Assembly: GCF_001020985.1 (NCBI RefSeq)
Contig: NZ_CP011542.1
Span: forward strand, 3,286,001-3,350,000
DNA from: Corynebacterium mustelae
Lineage (GTDB): Bacteria; Actinomycetota; Actinomycetes; Mycobacteriales; Mycobacteriaceae
Direction: 5' to 3'
Length of the DNA: 64,000 nucleotides
The notes beneath the pieces are model-generated. The model searched no databases. It worked only from the letters and a program-made list of their open reading frames with translations, and was not told the origin of the DNA. The position numbers were made by a program, and so were the translations under genes. Below, one piece after another: positions 9,547 through 19,092 of the stretch (the first letter of the stretch is position 1; every line of letters begins with the position of its first letter).

Positions 9547-10512
9547 TTGCCTATGCCCTCAAAAACCCAGTCCACGCCACGGCACCACATGCAACAATTT
9601 CGCATCTTGGTTGCGTGGCAACCCCAGTCCAGCGGCGACGAAGCGCTTGAAGTCGCCGCTTGGGTAGCTCGCACCGCAGATGTCACCATCCAATGTGTCA
9701 CCACATTCTTGCGTCCTTGGCCGTCACCGGCAATGAGCAAACTTGGCTCCACGCATAAAAAATGGTTCAAGAAGGAAACCGAACGTTACACCAAAGCCGT
9801 CGCTGCGAAGCTTAACGACGTCGGCATTGACCGCACCCAATGGGCCGAGCCAGTCGCTGTCATCGCTGATGGCACCTCTGAATCCGTCATGCTCACCCAA
9901 GCCGCCCACGACTTCGGTGCGGACATGATCCTGCTTGGCTCCAAAGCCGCCGCCCCTAAAGGCCGGTTTTTACCTGGCACCACAGCCGACTCCATGCTGC
10001 ACTCTTCGCCTCGGCCACTCCTCCTAGCACCCCGCCTACCCAAACTAGCCAAACGCGGCATCACCCGCGTTAATGTAGCTTTCATTGGCCAAGACACGGA
10101 CGAATCTGCAACAACCACAGCCGCCGAACTCGCCGCCGCATGGGGCGTTCCACTGAGGATTCTCGCCCTCTCACCAGATGGATTCGGGGCACCTCCCGTT
10201 TCAGAATCAATCAAACCATCAATAGACTTAAGTCACGAATGGCGCGAAAACGCATTGGCAATCTTAGACCGACTCCGCAGCAGCGCTCACGCTGCATTTC
10301 CCCACATTGATATCACCTGCGACATAGGCTCCGGCAACGGGTGGCACGGCGCTCTTGACGTACTCAAATGGAAAAAAGGCGACCTACTCTGCTTCGGCTC
10401 CTCCCCCCTCGGTGCCTTTGAACGGGTCTTCATTGGCTCCCAAACTTCCGAAATCCTCCCGCACGTCCAAGTGCCAGTCCTCATGATCCCCACCCGAGGA
10501 AAGGAACAATAA
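9547..10512 (+). CDS. Tandem universal stress protein (UspA family)
   Basis: 321 residues with two Usp domains. Domain 1 starts at FRILVAWQPQSSGDEALEVAAWVA and ends in LGSKAAAPKGRFLPGTTADSMLHSSPRPLLLAPR, which resembles the G-2x-G-9x-G(S/T) nucleotide-binding pattern. Domain 2 starts at ITRVNVAFIGQDTDESATTTAAELA and ends in FGSSPLGAFERVFIGSQTSEILPHVQVPVLMIPT. ATG 9589 (MQQFRILVAW) is a plausible alternative start. The stop overlaps the next start (TAATG), so it is translationally coupled to the SDR gene. Exact role unknown; general stress function is inferred from the family. Confidence 0.88.
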   Translation: MPMPSKTQSTPRHHMQQFRILVAWQPQSSGDEALEVAAWVARTADVTIQCVTTFLRPWPSPAMSKLGSTHKKWFKKETERYTKAVAAKLNDVGIDRTQWAEPVAVIADGTSESVMLTQAAHDFGADMILLGSKAAAPKGRFLPGTTADSMLHSSPRPLLLAPRLPKLAKRGITRVNVAFIGQDTDESATTTAAELAAAWGVPLRILALSPDGFGAPPVSESIKPSIDLSHEWRENALAILDRLRSSAHAAFPHIDITCDIGSGNGWHGALDVLKWKKGDLLCFGSSPLGAFERVFIGSQTSEILPHVQVPVLMIPTRGKEQ

Positions 10513-11168
10513 TGCCCACCGCAGTCATCACTGGCGCCAGCCAAGGCGTAGGCCTCGCCACCACCCGCACCCTTTTAGACGCTGGATACACCGTCTACGC
10601 GCAGTACCGTAGCCAACCCGCCAAACTAAACCACCCCAATCTGCACTGGTGGCACGCCGATTTCGCAAACCCAATAACGGTACCGGATCAGGTGACGTCG
10701 CAAAGCATCAACGCACTGATCCACTGCGCCGGTGTCGCGCAACTTGGCAGCACCCACGACCAGCCCCGGCGCGCCTGGGAACACCACATGGCAATCAATC
10801 TCCACGCCCCGGTCGAACTCACCCAACAGCTACTACCGCAACTTATACGCACCTTAGGGCACGTTATCTACATCAATTCCGGAGCCGGGCACCACACCCA
10901 CCCCATGTGGGGCGCATATTCAGCCAGTAAGCACGCCGCCCGCGCCTGGTGCGAGGCACTCCGACAGGAAGCTCCTGAGATTCGGGTCACTAGCATTTAC
11001 CCCGGCCGGATAGCCACCGAAATGCAACGCGCGATCCGGGCCCAGGAAAATCAAGACTACAATCCCTGCGAGTACATCTCGGCTGATACCATCGCTGGCA
11101 CCATACTCAACGTCTTAAATACACCGACTGATGCCCACATCCCCGACCTCATAATCCGACCAAGGTAA
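10512..11168 (+). CDS. Short-chain dehydrogenase/reductase (SDR)
   Basis: 218 residues, slightly short for a classical SDR. The NAD(P)-binding motif is TGASQGVGLATTRTLL (residues about 6-21), the NxxG-like element is ALIHCAG, and the catalytic residues are Ser in INSGAGHH and YxxxK in YSASKHA. Substrate unknown. It overlaps the Usp gene by 1 nt, and the next gene starts 3 nt after its stop, so three genes (Usp, SDR, membrane protein) form a tight operon. Confidence 0.88.
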   Translation: MPTAVITGASQGVGLATTRTLLDAGYTVYAQYRSQPAKLNHPNLHWWHADFANPITVPDQVTSQSINALIHCAGVAQLGSTHDQPRRAWEHHMAINLHAPVELTQQLLPQLIRTLGHVIYINSGAGHHTHPMWGAYSASKHAARAWCEALRQEAPEIRVTSIYPGRIATEMQRAIRAQENQDYNPCEYISADTIAGTILNVLNTPTDAHIPDLIIRPR

Positions 11169-11171
11169 CTC

Positions 11172-11633
11172 ATGGAACATCCCGAAAACGACCTCAGCTC
11201 CGACGCCGACCAGTCCAATCGGTTCCGTCCACAACCCACCACCTTTGATGAACTGGCCGACACCCCAGACCCGCTTAAAGAAGCTGCTCTTAATAAGAAA
11301 TCAACAAAGCAAGCGATCGCCTGGGCACTACTAACCCCAGTTATCACCGGAATCGTCGCCTACATTCTCGCCTGGGTCGCCCGCATTCAAGGCGGCTCGC
11401 TTTGCGACGACGGGCACGCCACATGGATTTGCTCCCGGCAAGCGGAAATCTGGTGGCCAGCCGCAACCAGCATGGTCCCCATCATCGCCACCATCGGGTG
11501 CGGCGTAATCATGTACCGCAAATACCTCAACTACACTCGCTGGCGGCCATGGATGGGCACATTCTGGTTCCTCGTGCCGTTTGCAATGCTGTGGATGGTC
11601 ACCGTGTTTCAGATGAGCATTGTGGGGCACTAA
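11172..11633 (+). CDS. Conserved corynebacterial membrane protein, unknown
   Basis: 153 residues. An acidic cytoplasmic N terminus of about 45 residues (FDELADTPDPLKEAALNKKS) is followed by three predicted membrane helices, about residues 48-70, 95-114 and 127-148. Two cysteines (CDDG, WICSR) lie in the first external loop and could form a disulfide. It is the last gene of the Usp-SDR unit, 3 nt after the SDR stop. No function is assigned. Confidence 0.75.
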   Translation: MEHPENDLSSDADQSNRFRPQPTTFDELADTPDPLKEAALNKKSTKQAIAWALLTPVITGIVAYILAWVARIQGGSLCDDGHATWICSRQAEIWWPAATSMVPIIATIGCGVIMYRKYLNYTRWRPWMGTFWFLVPFAMLWMVTVFQMSIVGH

Positions 11634-11650
11634 AAGATAGGAATTTTTGC

Positions 11651-13777
11651 ATGTCAGGGTTGCAGGATTCAGCAGGTTTTCATAATTTCGACGCTCCCCT
11701 CGGGAACTGGGACAAAGATCTCTACGATCGCAAAATGTTTCCAACTAAGATCGCAAGATTCTACAAATCTATAAAGACCCAAGATAATTCTGTAGTCATG
11801 GCGATCACCGGCCCCTGGGGGGCAGGGAAAACCAGCATATTACAGGAGATCAAGGCAATCCTTACGCCTCATTACGAGTATCACAACATAGTTTTCAATT
11901 TCACACCTTGGGAGTATAAAGATCTGGAGGCTATGCAAGAGGGATTTTTTAATCTGCTGTCACAGAATCTGCGCTACACTGGTTTTCCCTTACGTTTACG
12001 TGCTGGCAAATTGTTCCAAAAAGCTCGACCAATTCTCGCTTTAGGCGAAGCCCTAGGATATATCCGAATCAGTTCACTTCAACTTGCGTTCCGGCATAAA
12101 CCAGACAGTCAAAAACTACGCAAGTCGATCGGACGCACTCTAAAAAAGAAGAATAGAAATATCTTGGTGATAATCGACGACCTTGATCGTCTTGATTCCC
12201 AAGAGCTGATGGAAGTTTTTAAGCTAATTCGATCTGTTGGCTCTATTCCCCGTATTCATTATCTCCTCAGCTATGACGAGTCTGTGATTTTACAGCTCTT
12301 AGCAAACAGTACTTTCATTAAAGAAATCAATGGCATTGAGGCATCAAATTATCTTGAAAAAATTGTGCAAGTAACTTTCCCTGTTCCGCCATTACGTGAT
12401 GAGCAAATACTGGCAGTTTTTGATGAAAGACTGAAGCTTTTAACGGAGGCTATGAATTTTGAACCAGACCCAACGGAACTCCGAGAACTGGAAATATTCT
12501 TCCGACAATCAATTATTAAACATATAGCAACACCCCGGGATCTCAATCGATTCTTCCTAAGCCTGCAAGCTGAGTTTCCCCGAAGCCCCAAAGAATTCAA
12601 TTTTGCCGACCTAGTAGTTTTAAGTTGGTGTAAACATAGACACCCTCGGTTGCATGAAGCGATAAAATTAAACAAAGAGTGTAATCAAAAATCTGAATGG
12701 CAAAAAGAATTCACAAATCCCAGTACAGCAAACCCAGATTCCTTAGTCCAAATTGCCCGTGACGTATTAGGTTTTTTTGTATGCGGCTAGCATTGGACGA
12801 AATTCAGCCTCAACCATGAAAGGTTTTTCCCCCGAGCACCGAAGAAACGAATTTGCGCCCCAATGTACTTCGACAGGTATTTTTCTGCAGACATTCCTGC
12901 CGAAGACATTAACGACAGTTTTCTCTTGAAAGCAATTGATTCCTTAGAGAAGGAAAAACCCGATGAAAGGCAACGTTTCCACCAAAGGCAACTTATTCAA
13001 TGGATCGAACAGGAACATCCGTACATCGTTGAAAAAATAAATACCCTTATATCGAACAAGCCCAACCTGTCCCAACCATTACTCATTTGGATTATCGAAA
13101 ACCTTCTCCTTTTTGCAGAACACTATTATGCCATCCCTACTATCCTCTACCGGATTTGTTGGCGGTGTTTATGGCATACAGTGGATACTGATTCGAGTGG
13201 ACAGTTCGGTCAATATGTAAAGCAACTTTCCGATGAACCTAAGACATTATGTATCGTCAGTCGATTCAGCGTTCCAAATCTGACTACAACTCCAGATCCA
13301 CCACCTAATAACGCTGAACAATTTCAAAATTCGCTTTGCAATGCGCTATATGAGGCATACCGCAAATTGCATGAACGTACTGATAAGAATGACTTTACGG
13401 ATAAACAATCACGATTTGATGTTTTGTCACGGCTTTGCATTCATAATCAAAATAAAGCTAAAGAATTAATTGATGAGTTAGGTCTATTTACCCAGTGGGA
13501 GATTCTTGATATCGCAACAATTTTCGTCGAGTGCACTATGGCCATTTCCCCAAAAGATGAACTTTATTTTAACGAACAAGTTTTTTCAAAATTATTCAAT
13601 TCTGACCAACTTCAAAAATCATTAGATAAACTTTCTGATGACGATAAACCTAAAGATGAAACAGTAACGTCACTCAGTAGGTTTGAATCAGACGAAGAGT
13701 GGACCAAGAAGCGAAAATTCGTGTTCGAAGAACTGAGAAATATAACGTTTCCTCAATCCCCAGCAAAAAATGATTAG
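11651..13777 (+). pseudogene. KAP-family P-loop NTPase interrupted by an in-frame TAG
   Basis: Starts at ATG 11651 (MSGLQDSAGF) behind AGGA. The first 379 residues carry Walker A TGPWGAGKTSIL, the KAP-typical FNFTPWEY, the Walker B LVIIDDLDRLDSQELMEVFKLIR, and IATPRDLNRF near residue 297. TAG at 12788-12790 stops this frame. The same frame then stays open for 328 residues to 13777, continuing through RICAPMYFDRYFSADIPAED, a segment of the kind found inside intact KAP proteins. Together this makes one protein of about 708 residues broken by a single nonsense codon. The second half could be expressed alone from ATG 12863, but no ribosome site supports that. KAP NTPases are membrane-linked and patchily distributed; several work in phage defence. 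The AT-rich composition and codon use differ from the neighbours, suggesting horizontal acquisition. Confidence 0.8.
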
Positions 13778-13792
13778 GTGATAGTTTTCTGG

Positions 13793-13998
13793 TGTCACTA
13801 ACCAATTTTGATGTCTGGATAACCTCTTTTTGTGTAAAGATGACAGAAAAGTGTCAGGTAGCCCTGCAAAATGACAAATTACACCGAAAATGACACTTTT
13901 TCAGTTTCCTTTTGTAATTTTGTGTCATTTAGTGTCAAATAGCTGTCATTTTATGTAAATTTGTGTAATTTTCACGGTTCCCATGTGTCAAAATGACA
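13793..13998. repeat. Cluster of ten TGTCA/TGACA units
   Basis: Non-coding, AT-rich region behind the KAP gene. TGTCA occurs at 13793, 13852, 13923, 13933, 13944 and 13986; TGACA at 13841, 13872, 13891 and 13994 (start positions). Several copies extend to TGTCATTT or AAATGACA, and the last two form a GTCAAAATGAC dyad. The density is far above chance for a pentamer. It resembles a multi-site operator or iteron-like array; the binding factor is unknown. Confidence 0.65.
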
Positions 13999-14059
13999 AA
14001 AATTCGCTGTTTCCGGTCGGAAAATTTTGTTAGTTAATGCTTTAGGAAGCGGCTGGTGG

Positions 14060-14072
14060 GGCGTCGAAAAGC
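14060..14072 (+). repeat. Copy of the GGCGTCGAMAAGC motif (A variant)
   Basis: Exact GGCGTCGAAAAGC in the non-coding region between the KAP gene and mhpC. It is one of ten exact copies in the window. Confidence 0.7.
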
Positions 14073-14118
14073 TAAGTGTATCGGTGACGTTTGCTTTTGC
14101 TATTTTGGCTCCTCTAGC

Positions 14119-14145
14119 CAAGTGTTCCACTGATTGGAACACTTG
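14119..14145. promoter_or_regulatory. Candidate operator of the mhp operon
   Basis: Perfect inverted repeat CAAGTGTTCC-N7-GGAACACTTG, 105 bp upstream of the mhpC start. Its core GTTCCACT-N4-GGAAC recurs upstream of hcaE at 20137-20153, which points to one shared regulator, most simply the IclR protein encoded between the operons. The dyad is seen directly; the regulator is inferred. Confidence 0.7.
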
Positions 14146-14249
14146 ATAGTAAGCCAAGGTGCAGCACCTTACCATCATGACATAAGCAACCAATCTTTAA
14201 TTTCTGGGGTTTTAGCAGCCCAGTTCTTTGCGGTTCATGAAGGAGGAAA

Positions 14250-15119
14250 ATGTCTGATAAGCAATACACGAGTGTCTGGGATGATCTGGCTGAGGTTGAG
14301 TTCAGCCAAGGATATATAGAGGCAGGGGGATACCGGACTCGTTATCTTCATGCAGGTACTCCTGACAAGCCGACGCTATTTATGCTTCATGGAATCACCG
14401 GACATGCGGAGGCTTATGCCCGCAACTTGGCTGCGCATGCTGAACATTTCAATGTGTATGCTATTGATTTCATCGGGCATGGTTACTCCACCAAACCAGA
14501 GCACCCCCTGGAGATTAAGCACTATGTTGGCCAAGTGTTGGCGATCATGGATGAGCTTGGGGTTGAGAAGGCGTATTTCTCCGGCGAATCCCTTGGCGGT
14601 TGGACTACCGCACGATTGGCTCAGCTTTATCCCGAGCGGGTGGAACGCATTGTGCTTAACACCATGGGCGGCACGATGGCTAACCCACAGGTGATGGAGC
14701 GGTTGTACACCTTATCTATGGAGGCGGCGAAGGATCCTTCCTGGGAGCGGGTGAAAGCCCGGCTGGAGTGGCTTATGGCGGATCCGACAATGGTCACCCC
14801 GGATCTTATCCGCACCCGACAGCGGATTTTTGAACAACCTGATTGGCCGATGGCGTGTGAGATGAATATGGCGTTGCAGAACCTTGAGATCCGCAAGCGT
14901 AATATGCTTTCCGACGACGACCTGCGCGCAATCCAAGCGCCAGCGTTAGTGCTGTGGACAACTAAGGATCCATCTGGTCCGGTAGATGAGGGTCGCCGTA
15001 TTTCAGAATTGATACCAAACGGGCAGTTGGCGGTCATGGAGAATTGTGGTCACTGGCCGCAGTATGAGGACACCGAGACCTTTAATAAGATTCACCTCGA
15101 TTTCTTGCTTAACCGGTAA
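14250..15119 (+). CDS. mhpC: Meta-cleavage product hydrolase (MhpC-like alpha/beta hydrolase)
   Basis: 289 residues. Hydrolyses the C-C bond of the ring-fission product (2-hydroxy-6-oxonona-2,4-dienedioate in the phenylpropionate pathway), giving 2-hydroxypenta-2,4-dienoate and succinate. The alpha/beta-hydrolase fold shows the oxyanion HG motif (LFMLHGITG), the nucleophile Ser114 in GESLGGW, an acid in LWTTKDPSGP and His in ENCGHWPQYED. The start is set by GGAGGAAA right before ATG. First gene of a five-gene operon whose next member is an MhpB-type dioxygenase, which supports this substrate over biphenyl or steroid analogues. Confidence 0.9.
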   Translation: MSDKQYTSVWDDLAEVEFSQGYIEAGGYRTRYLHAGTPDKPTLFMLHGITGHAEAYARNLAAHAEHFNVYAIDFIGHGYSTKPEHPLEIKHYVGQVLAIMDELGVEKAYFSGESLGGWTTARLAQLYPERVERIVLNTMGGTMANPQVMERLYTLSMEAAKDPSWERVKARLEWLMADPTMVTPDLIRTRQRIFEQPDWPMACEMNMALQNLEIRKRNMLSDDDLRAIQAPALVLWTTKDPSGPVDEGRRISELIPNGQLAVMENCGHWPQYEDTETFNKIHLDFLLNR

Positions 15120-15250
15120 CGGTTCTGGCTATTTTGTCTGTCTTTCACCCGAATCATCAGTGTTTTTGGTTGAAAACTGGTGGTTCGGTTTTACCCCTAT
15201 CATTTTTGCTTTGTCGATGTAATCGAAAGCACTATTTTAAGGAAATCATC

Positions 15251-16192
15251 ATGGCTCAATTTGCGCTTTTGGCTATGTCTCATAGCCCGTTGCTTGGGAT
15301 CAATGATCCGGGTGATGAGGTCACGGCCAGCTTAAACGACGCGTTTTCACGCGTTCGTTCTTTTGTCAACGAATTCGACCCGGAATTGATCGTCACGATC
15401 GCCCCGGATCACTATAACGGTTTCTTTTATGATCTAATGCCGCCTTACTGCATTGGGTATGAAGCGTTAAGTGTCGGTGATTACGACTCCATTGAGGGCC
15501 CACTTTCTGTTCCCACCGAGATCAGCGAGGAGATGGCTCAGTTTGTCATTGATAAGGGAATCGATATTGCGATTTCTCGTCGTATGGAGATTGATCACGG
15601 CGCGGTACAGCCCATTGAGTTGTTATACGATTCTCTAACCGCAAAACCTACGGTTCCGGTTTATGTCAATGGCGTTGCCCGTCCGTTTGTTCCCATGGAG
15701 CGGGTTCGGAAAATGGGGCAGGCGATCGGTGAATACTTGGCTGGCCGGGATGAGCGGATTTTATTGATCGCCTCTGGTGGGCTGTCACATGATCCGCCGG
15801 TGCCGCAGTGGGCTACGGCAACTGATGAGCAGCGACAACTTTTGCTTAACGGTCGGCACCCCACGGCGGAGGCACGTAATAATCGGCAGATGAATGTTAT
15901 TAATACTGCGAAAGCGTTCGCGCGGGGCGAGGCGGAAATTTTGGATCTTAACCCGGAGTGGGATCTGAAGTTCATGGAGGATTGCGCCGCCAACGACCCC
16001 ACCTTATTCGACGCGTACCGAGCCGACGATATGGACGAACAGGCTGGTCATTCTTCCCATGAGGTGCGCTCGTGGGTAGCGGCCTTTTCCGCACTTCATA
16101 GTGCAGCGGGCGCGTACTCGGTGGAATTTGAATACTACAAACCCATCCGAGAGTACATTGCTGGGTTTGGCATCATGATTGCCGCCCCTTAA
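15251..16192 (+). CDS. mhpB: 3-(2,3-dihydroxyphenyl)propionate 1,2-dioxygenase
   Basis: 313 residues against 314 in E. coli MhpB, a LigB-type extradiol dioxygenase with Fe(II). It opens the ring of 3-(2,3-dihydroxyphenyl)propionate (or the cinnamate analogue). It shows SHSPLLG at residue 10, the highly conserved APDHYNGFFYDLMPPYCIG (about 50-68), DHGAVQPIEL with a catalytic His near residue 118, and SGGLSHDPPVP near 178. A longer frame reaches upstream, but ATG 15251 after AAGGAAATC gives the family N terminus. It lies 131 bp after mhpC and 78 bp before mhpD. Confidence 0.95.
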   Translation: MAQFALLAMSHSPLLGINDPGDEVTASLNDAFSRVRSFVNEFDPELIVTIAPDHYNGFFYDLMPPYCIGYEALSVGDYDSIEGPLSVPTEISEEMAQFVIDKGIDIAISRRMEIDHGAVQPIELLYDSLTAKPTVPVYVNGVARPFVPMERVRKMGQAIGEYLAGRDERILLIASGGLSHDPPVPQWATATDEQRQLLLNGRHPTAEARNNRQMNVINTAKAFARGEAEILDLNPEWDLKFMEDCAANDPTLFDAYRADDMDEQAGHSSHEVRSWVAAFSALHSAAGAYSVEFEYYKPIREYIAGFGIMIAAP

Positions 16193-16270
16193 TTGACGTA
16201 TTCAGCACTATTGCGGTGGATACCAATGTGATTTCTTATCCACCCAAAAGCCAAGAAAGTATCCACCAGC

Positions 16271-17053
16271 ATGAGTAAAAACGCTGTTTACCACACGATT
16301 GCCGACCAGCTTAAAGGTGCATATGCAACTAGACAGCCAGTAGAACCGCCCCGATTGCTTGTCGACGATTTAGATGTTGCAGGTGCTTACCGTATTCAGC
16401 AATTGCAGGAAGAAGCTTTTGTCGCAGAAGGCCACCGGGTGATTGGCCGCAAAATTGGTTTAACCTCGGTGGCAATGCAACAACAGTTAGGCGTCGATAG
16501 TCCTGACTTCGGGTTTTTCACCGAAAACATGCTCTATGAGGCAGATTCTGATATACCTGTATCGCGATTCATTTCCCCCAAAGTAGAACCAGAGCTGGGG
16601 TTTCGGTTGGGTTCCGACCTAAACCCAGATGCCACGATGGCCGAAGTTGAAGCCGCTATTGATTCCGTTTATCTTGCGGTTGAAATCATTGATTCGCGGG
16701 TACGTGATTGGGATATTCGTCTCGTAGATACCATCGCCGATAACGCCTCCTGTGGTGCCATTATTTTATCGACGGAGCCGGTCGACATTCCTGTTGCTGA
16801 GCTACCTGACGTTCGCGCAACGATGATAATCGACGACGTAGTCGCGGGTGAAGGCGCCGGGTCGGCGGTGATGGGTCATCCGGTCACTCCGATTGTGTGG
16901 TTGGCGCACACGCTTGCTGAGCAAGGAGTTCAGTTGAAAAAAGGCGACATTATCCTATCGGGCAGTTTCTGCGCTGCCGCCCCGGTTGTCCAAGGCCAAT
17001 CGTTATCCGTTGACTACGGTAGTTTCGGCCGCCTCAACGTTCGTTTTGTTTAA
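16271..17053 (+). CDS. mhpD: 2-keto-4-pentenoate hydratase
   Basis: 260 residues (E. coli MhpD 269), fumarylacetoacetase-like fold. Adds water to 2-hydroxypenta-2,4-dienoate to give 4-hydroxy-2-oxovalerate, using a divalent metal. Motifs: IGRKIGLTSVAMQQQLGVDSPDFGFF (about 57-82), PKVEPELGFRLG with metal-binding acidic residues (about 101-112), and LAVEIIDSRV (about 137). ATG 16271 lies downstream of AAGAAAG. Third gene of the mhp operon. Confidence 0.94.
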   Translation: MSKNAVYHTIADQLKGAYATRQPVEPPRLLVDDLDVAGAYRIQQLQEEAFVAEGHRVIGRKIGLTSVAMQQQLGVDSPDFGFFTENMLYEADSDIPVSRFISPKVEPELGFRLGSDLNPDATMAEVEAAIDSVYLAVEIIDSRVRDWDIRLVDTIADNASCGAIILSTEPVDIPVAELPDVRATMIIDDVVAGEGAGSAVMGHPVTPIVWLAHTLAEQGVQLKKGDIILSGSFCAAAPVVQGQSLSVDYGSFGRLNVRFV

Positions 17054-17105
17054 TCTCACCATCGTGCATTCCCTGCTTACCCATTGCCTTGATTAAGGAT
17101 TATCC

Positions 17106-18035
17106 ATGACTTCTAAACTAACCGCTGCCATTATTGGCCCCGGTAACATCGGCACAGATCTGCTGATGAAACTGTTAAAAAACTCCCGCAATATTGAACC
17201 GGTGTACATGATCGGGGTTGATCCCGAATCTGATGGTCTTCGGCGTGCCGAGAAACTCGGAGTGACCGCATCAGCCGGTGGCGTCGATTGGCTGTTGGAG
17301 CAAAAAGATCTCCCTGATTTCGTCTTCGAAGCCACCTCAGCGTATGCGCACAAAGCCAATGCCCCACGATTTGAAGCCGCTGGCATTCGAGCCATCGACC
17401 TCACTCCCGCAGCCGTTGGGCCTTATGTGTGCCCCTCCGTCAATCTTGATACCCTCAGCACGGTAAAAAATGTCAATATGATCACCTGCGGTGGTCAGGC
17501 AACCACACCGATTGTTGCTGCGGTTTCGCGGATTGTCCCGGTCGAATATGCCGAGATCGTCGCTTCTATTTCCTCGCGCTCAGCAGGGCCAGGCACCCGC
17601 GCCAATATTGACGAGTTCATGCAAACCACCTCCGCGGCTTTGGAAAAAGTGGGTGGTGCTCAAACCGGAAAAGCCATCCTGATTCTCAACCCAGTTGAAC
17701 CACCAATGCTCATGCGCAATACCGTTTATTGCTCCCTGCCACCTGAGGCGGCTGAGCCTGGTGAATTGCAGGATCAGATAACAAGCTCGATCATGCACAT
17801 GGTCGAAACTGTGCAATCATACGTCCCCGGGTACCACCTGACAGCTGAGCCGCAATTTGATACCGCCCGTAGAGAGTGGAACGGTTGGGGTCGGGTAACT
17901 GTGCTTATTGAAGTTCGAGGTGCAGCTGACTATTTGCCAGAGTATGCCGGAAATCTCGATATCATCACCGCCGCAGCCGTCGCTACAGCTGATAAATACG
18001 TCGATTTACTGCGTTCAGATTCGGGCAGTGCCTAA
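17106..18035 (+). CDS. mhpF: Acetaldehyde dehydrogenase (acylating)
   Basis: 309 residues. Converts acetaldehyde, channelled from the aldolase MhpE, with NAD+ and CoA to acetyl-CoA. N-terminal Rossmann motif [17 protein letters not shown] (about residues 8-24), catalytic Cys in [20 protein letters not shown] (near residue 126), and [23 protein letters not shown], typical of the family. It precedes mhpE by 15 nt; these two proteins form a channelling complex in characterised systems. Confidence 0.96.
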   Translation: MTSKLTAAIIGPGNIGTDLLMKLLKNSRNIEPVYMIGVDPESDGLRRAEKLGVTASAGGVDWLLEQKDLPDFVFEATSAYAHKANAPRFEAAGIRAIDLTPAAVGPYVCPSVNLDTLSTVKNVNMITCGGQATTPIVAAVSRIVPVEYAEIVASISSRSAGPGTRANIDEFMQTTSAALEKVGGAQTGKAILILNPVEPPMLMRNTVYCSLPPEAAEPGELQDQITSSIMHMVETVQSYVPGYHLTAEPQFDTARREWNGWGRVTVLIEVRGAADYLPEYAGNLDIITAAAVATADKYVDLLRSDSGSA

Positions 18036-18050
18036 CCCAAGGGAGTAATT

Positions 18051-19052
18051 ATGACTAACATTCGGATCAATGACACCACGTTACGGGATGGTTCACACGC
18101 TATTCGGCATCAATACACCGCAGAACAAGTGCGTGCGGTGGTACGCGCCTTAGACGATGCCAATATCGAAATGATCGAGGTAACCCACGGTGACGGCCTT
18201 GGTGGTTCGTCATTTAATTACGGTTTCTCTAAGGTGAGCGACTTAGAACTTATTGAAGCTGCCGTGGACGAAGCCACAAATGCGAAGATCGCCTGTCTGC
18301 TTCTGCCCGGTCTAGGTACTGTCGCGGATCTTACTGAAGCGCATAAACGCGGCGCTGCGATGGTACGTATTGCCACCCACTGCACTGAAGCGGACGTGTC
18401 CATTAAACATTTTGAGGCTGCCCGAGAAATGGGAATGGAGACTGGTGGTTTTCTGATGCTTTCCCACCGGATTTCGCCTGCTGAACTGGCCGCCCAAGCG
18501 CGAATCATGGTTGATGCAGGTTGCCAATGTGTTTTCGTTGTCGACTCAGCTGGATCACTCATCATGGAGGAAGCGGGCGACCGGGTAGCGGCACTCGTAG
18601 ATGAAATTGGTGACGAAGCCCAAGTTGGATTTCACGGCCACCAAAATTTGTCTTTCGGCGTCACCAATTCGGTTTTGGCGGTTCGCGCTGGTGCTCGTCA
18701 GATAGATGGCTCCTTAGCTGGGCTTGGGGCTGGCGCAGGAAATTCTCCCACAGAGGTGTTAGCTGTCGCGTTCGATCGGCTTGGAATCGAACACGGGGTG
18801 GATTTGCCCGCAATTTTGAGCGCCGCCGAAGACGTACTCAAGCCTATGGTAGAGCGACTTCCCATGATGGATCGTGGTTCGATCGTGCAAGGTCAGATGG
18901 GGGTTTACAATTCCTTCCTATTGCATGCTGAACGCGCTGCGAAGCGTTATGACGTCCCAACCGCCGATATTCTGCGCGAAATCGGTCGACGTGGCTACGT
19001 CGGCGGCCAGGAAGACATGATCATTGATGTTGCTGTCGCATTACGCGGCTAG
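18051..19052 (+). CDS. mhpE: 4-hydroxy-2-oxovalerate aldolase
   Basis: 333 residues. Cleaves 4-hydroxy-2-oxovalerate to pyruvate and acetaldehyde; partner of MhpF. HMGL-like TIM barrel with metal-binding NDTTLRDGSHAIRHQY (about residues 6-21), the HGDGLGGSSFNYGF loop, and the metal-binding HGHQNLSFGVTNS (about 198-210). The C-terminal communication domain ends GRRGYVGGQEDMIIDVA. The ribosome site GGGAG precedes ATG. Last gene of the mhp operon; a hairpin follows 16 bp after the stop. Confidence 0.96.
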   Translation: MTNIRINDTTLRDGSHAIRHQYTAEQVRAVVRALDDANIEMIEVTHGDGLGGSSFNYGFSKVSDLELIEAAVDEATNAKIACLLLPGLGTVADLTEAHKRGAAMVRIATHCTEADVSIKHFEAAREMGMETGGFLMLSHRISPAELAAQARIMVDAGCQCVFVVDSAGSLIMEEAGDRVAALVDEIGDEAQVGFHGHQNLSFGVTNSVLAVRAGARQIDGSLAGLGAGAGNSPTEVLAVAFDRLGIEHGVDLPAILSAAEDVLKPMVERLPMMDRGSIVQGQMGVYNSFLLHAERAAKRYDVPTADILREIGRRGYVGGQEDMIIDVAVALRG

Positions 19053-19068
19053 TGACAATCTTCAGGAC

Positions 19069-19092
19069 AAGTGGGGTGCTACTGCCCCACTT
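19069..19092. terminator. Hairpin between mhpE and the iclR gene
   Basis: AAGTGGGG (19069-19076), an 8-nt loop and CCCCACTT (19085-19092), followed by TT on the plus strand. It serves the plus-strand mhp operon and overlaps the last codons of the convergent regulator gene. Confidence 0.75.

Noticed and set aside
11402-11650. Longer KAP protein starting inside the membrane-protein gene
   Set aside because: The frame is open upstream, but it overlaps a better gene; ATG 11651 has a ribosome site and gives a normal KAP N terminus.
13793-13998. CRISPR array
   Set aside because: The repeated unit is a pentamer to octamer at irregular spacing in both orientations, without constant-length spacers.
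15134-15250. N-terminal extension of MhpB
   Set aside because: The 39 extra codons do not resemble MhpB, and ATG 15251 has a ribosome site and the family N terminus.
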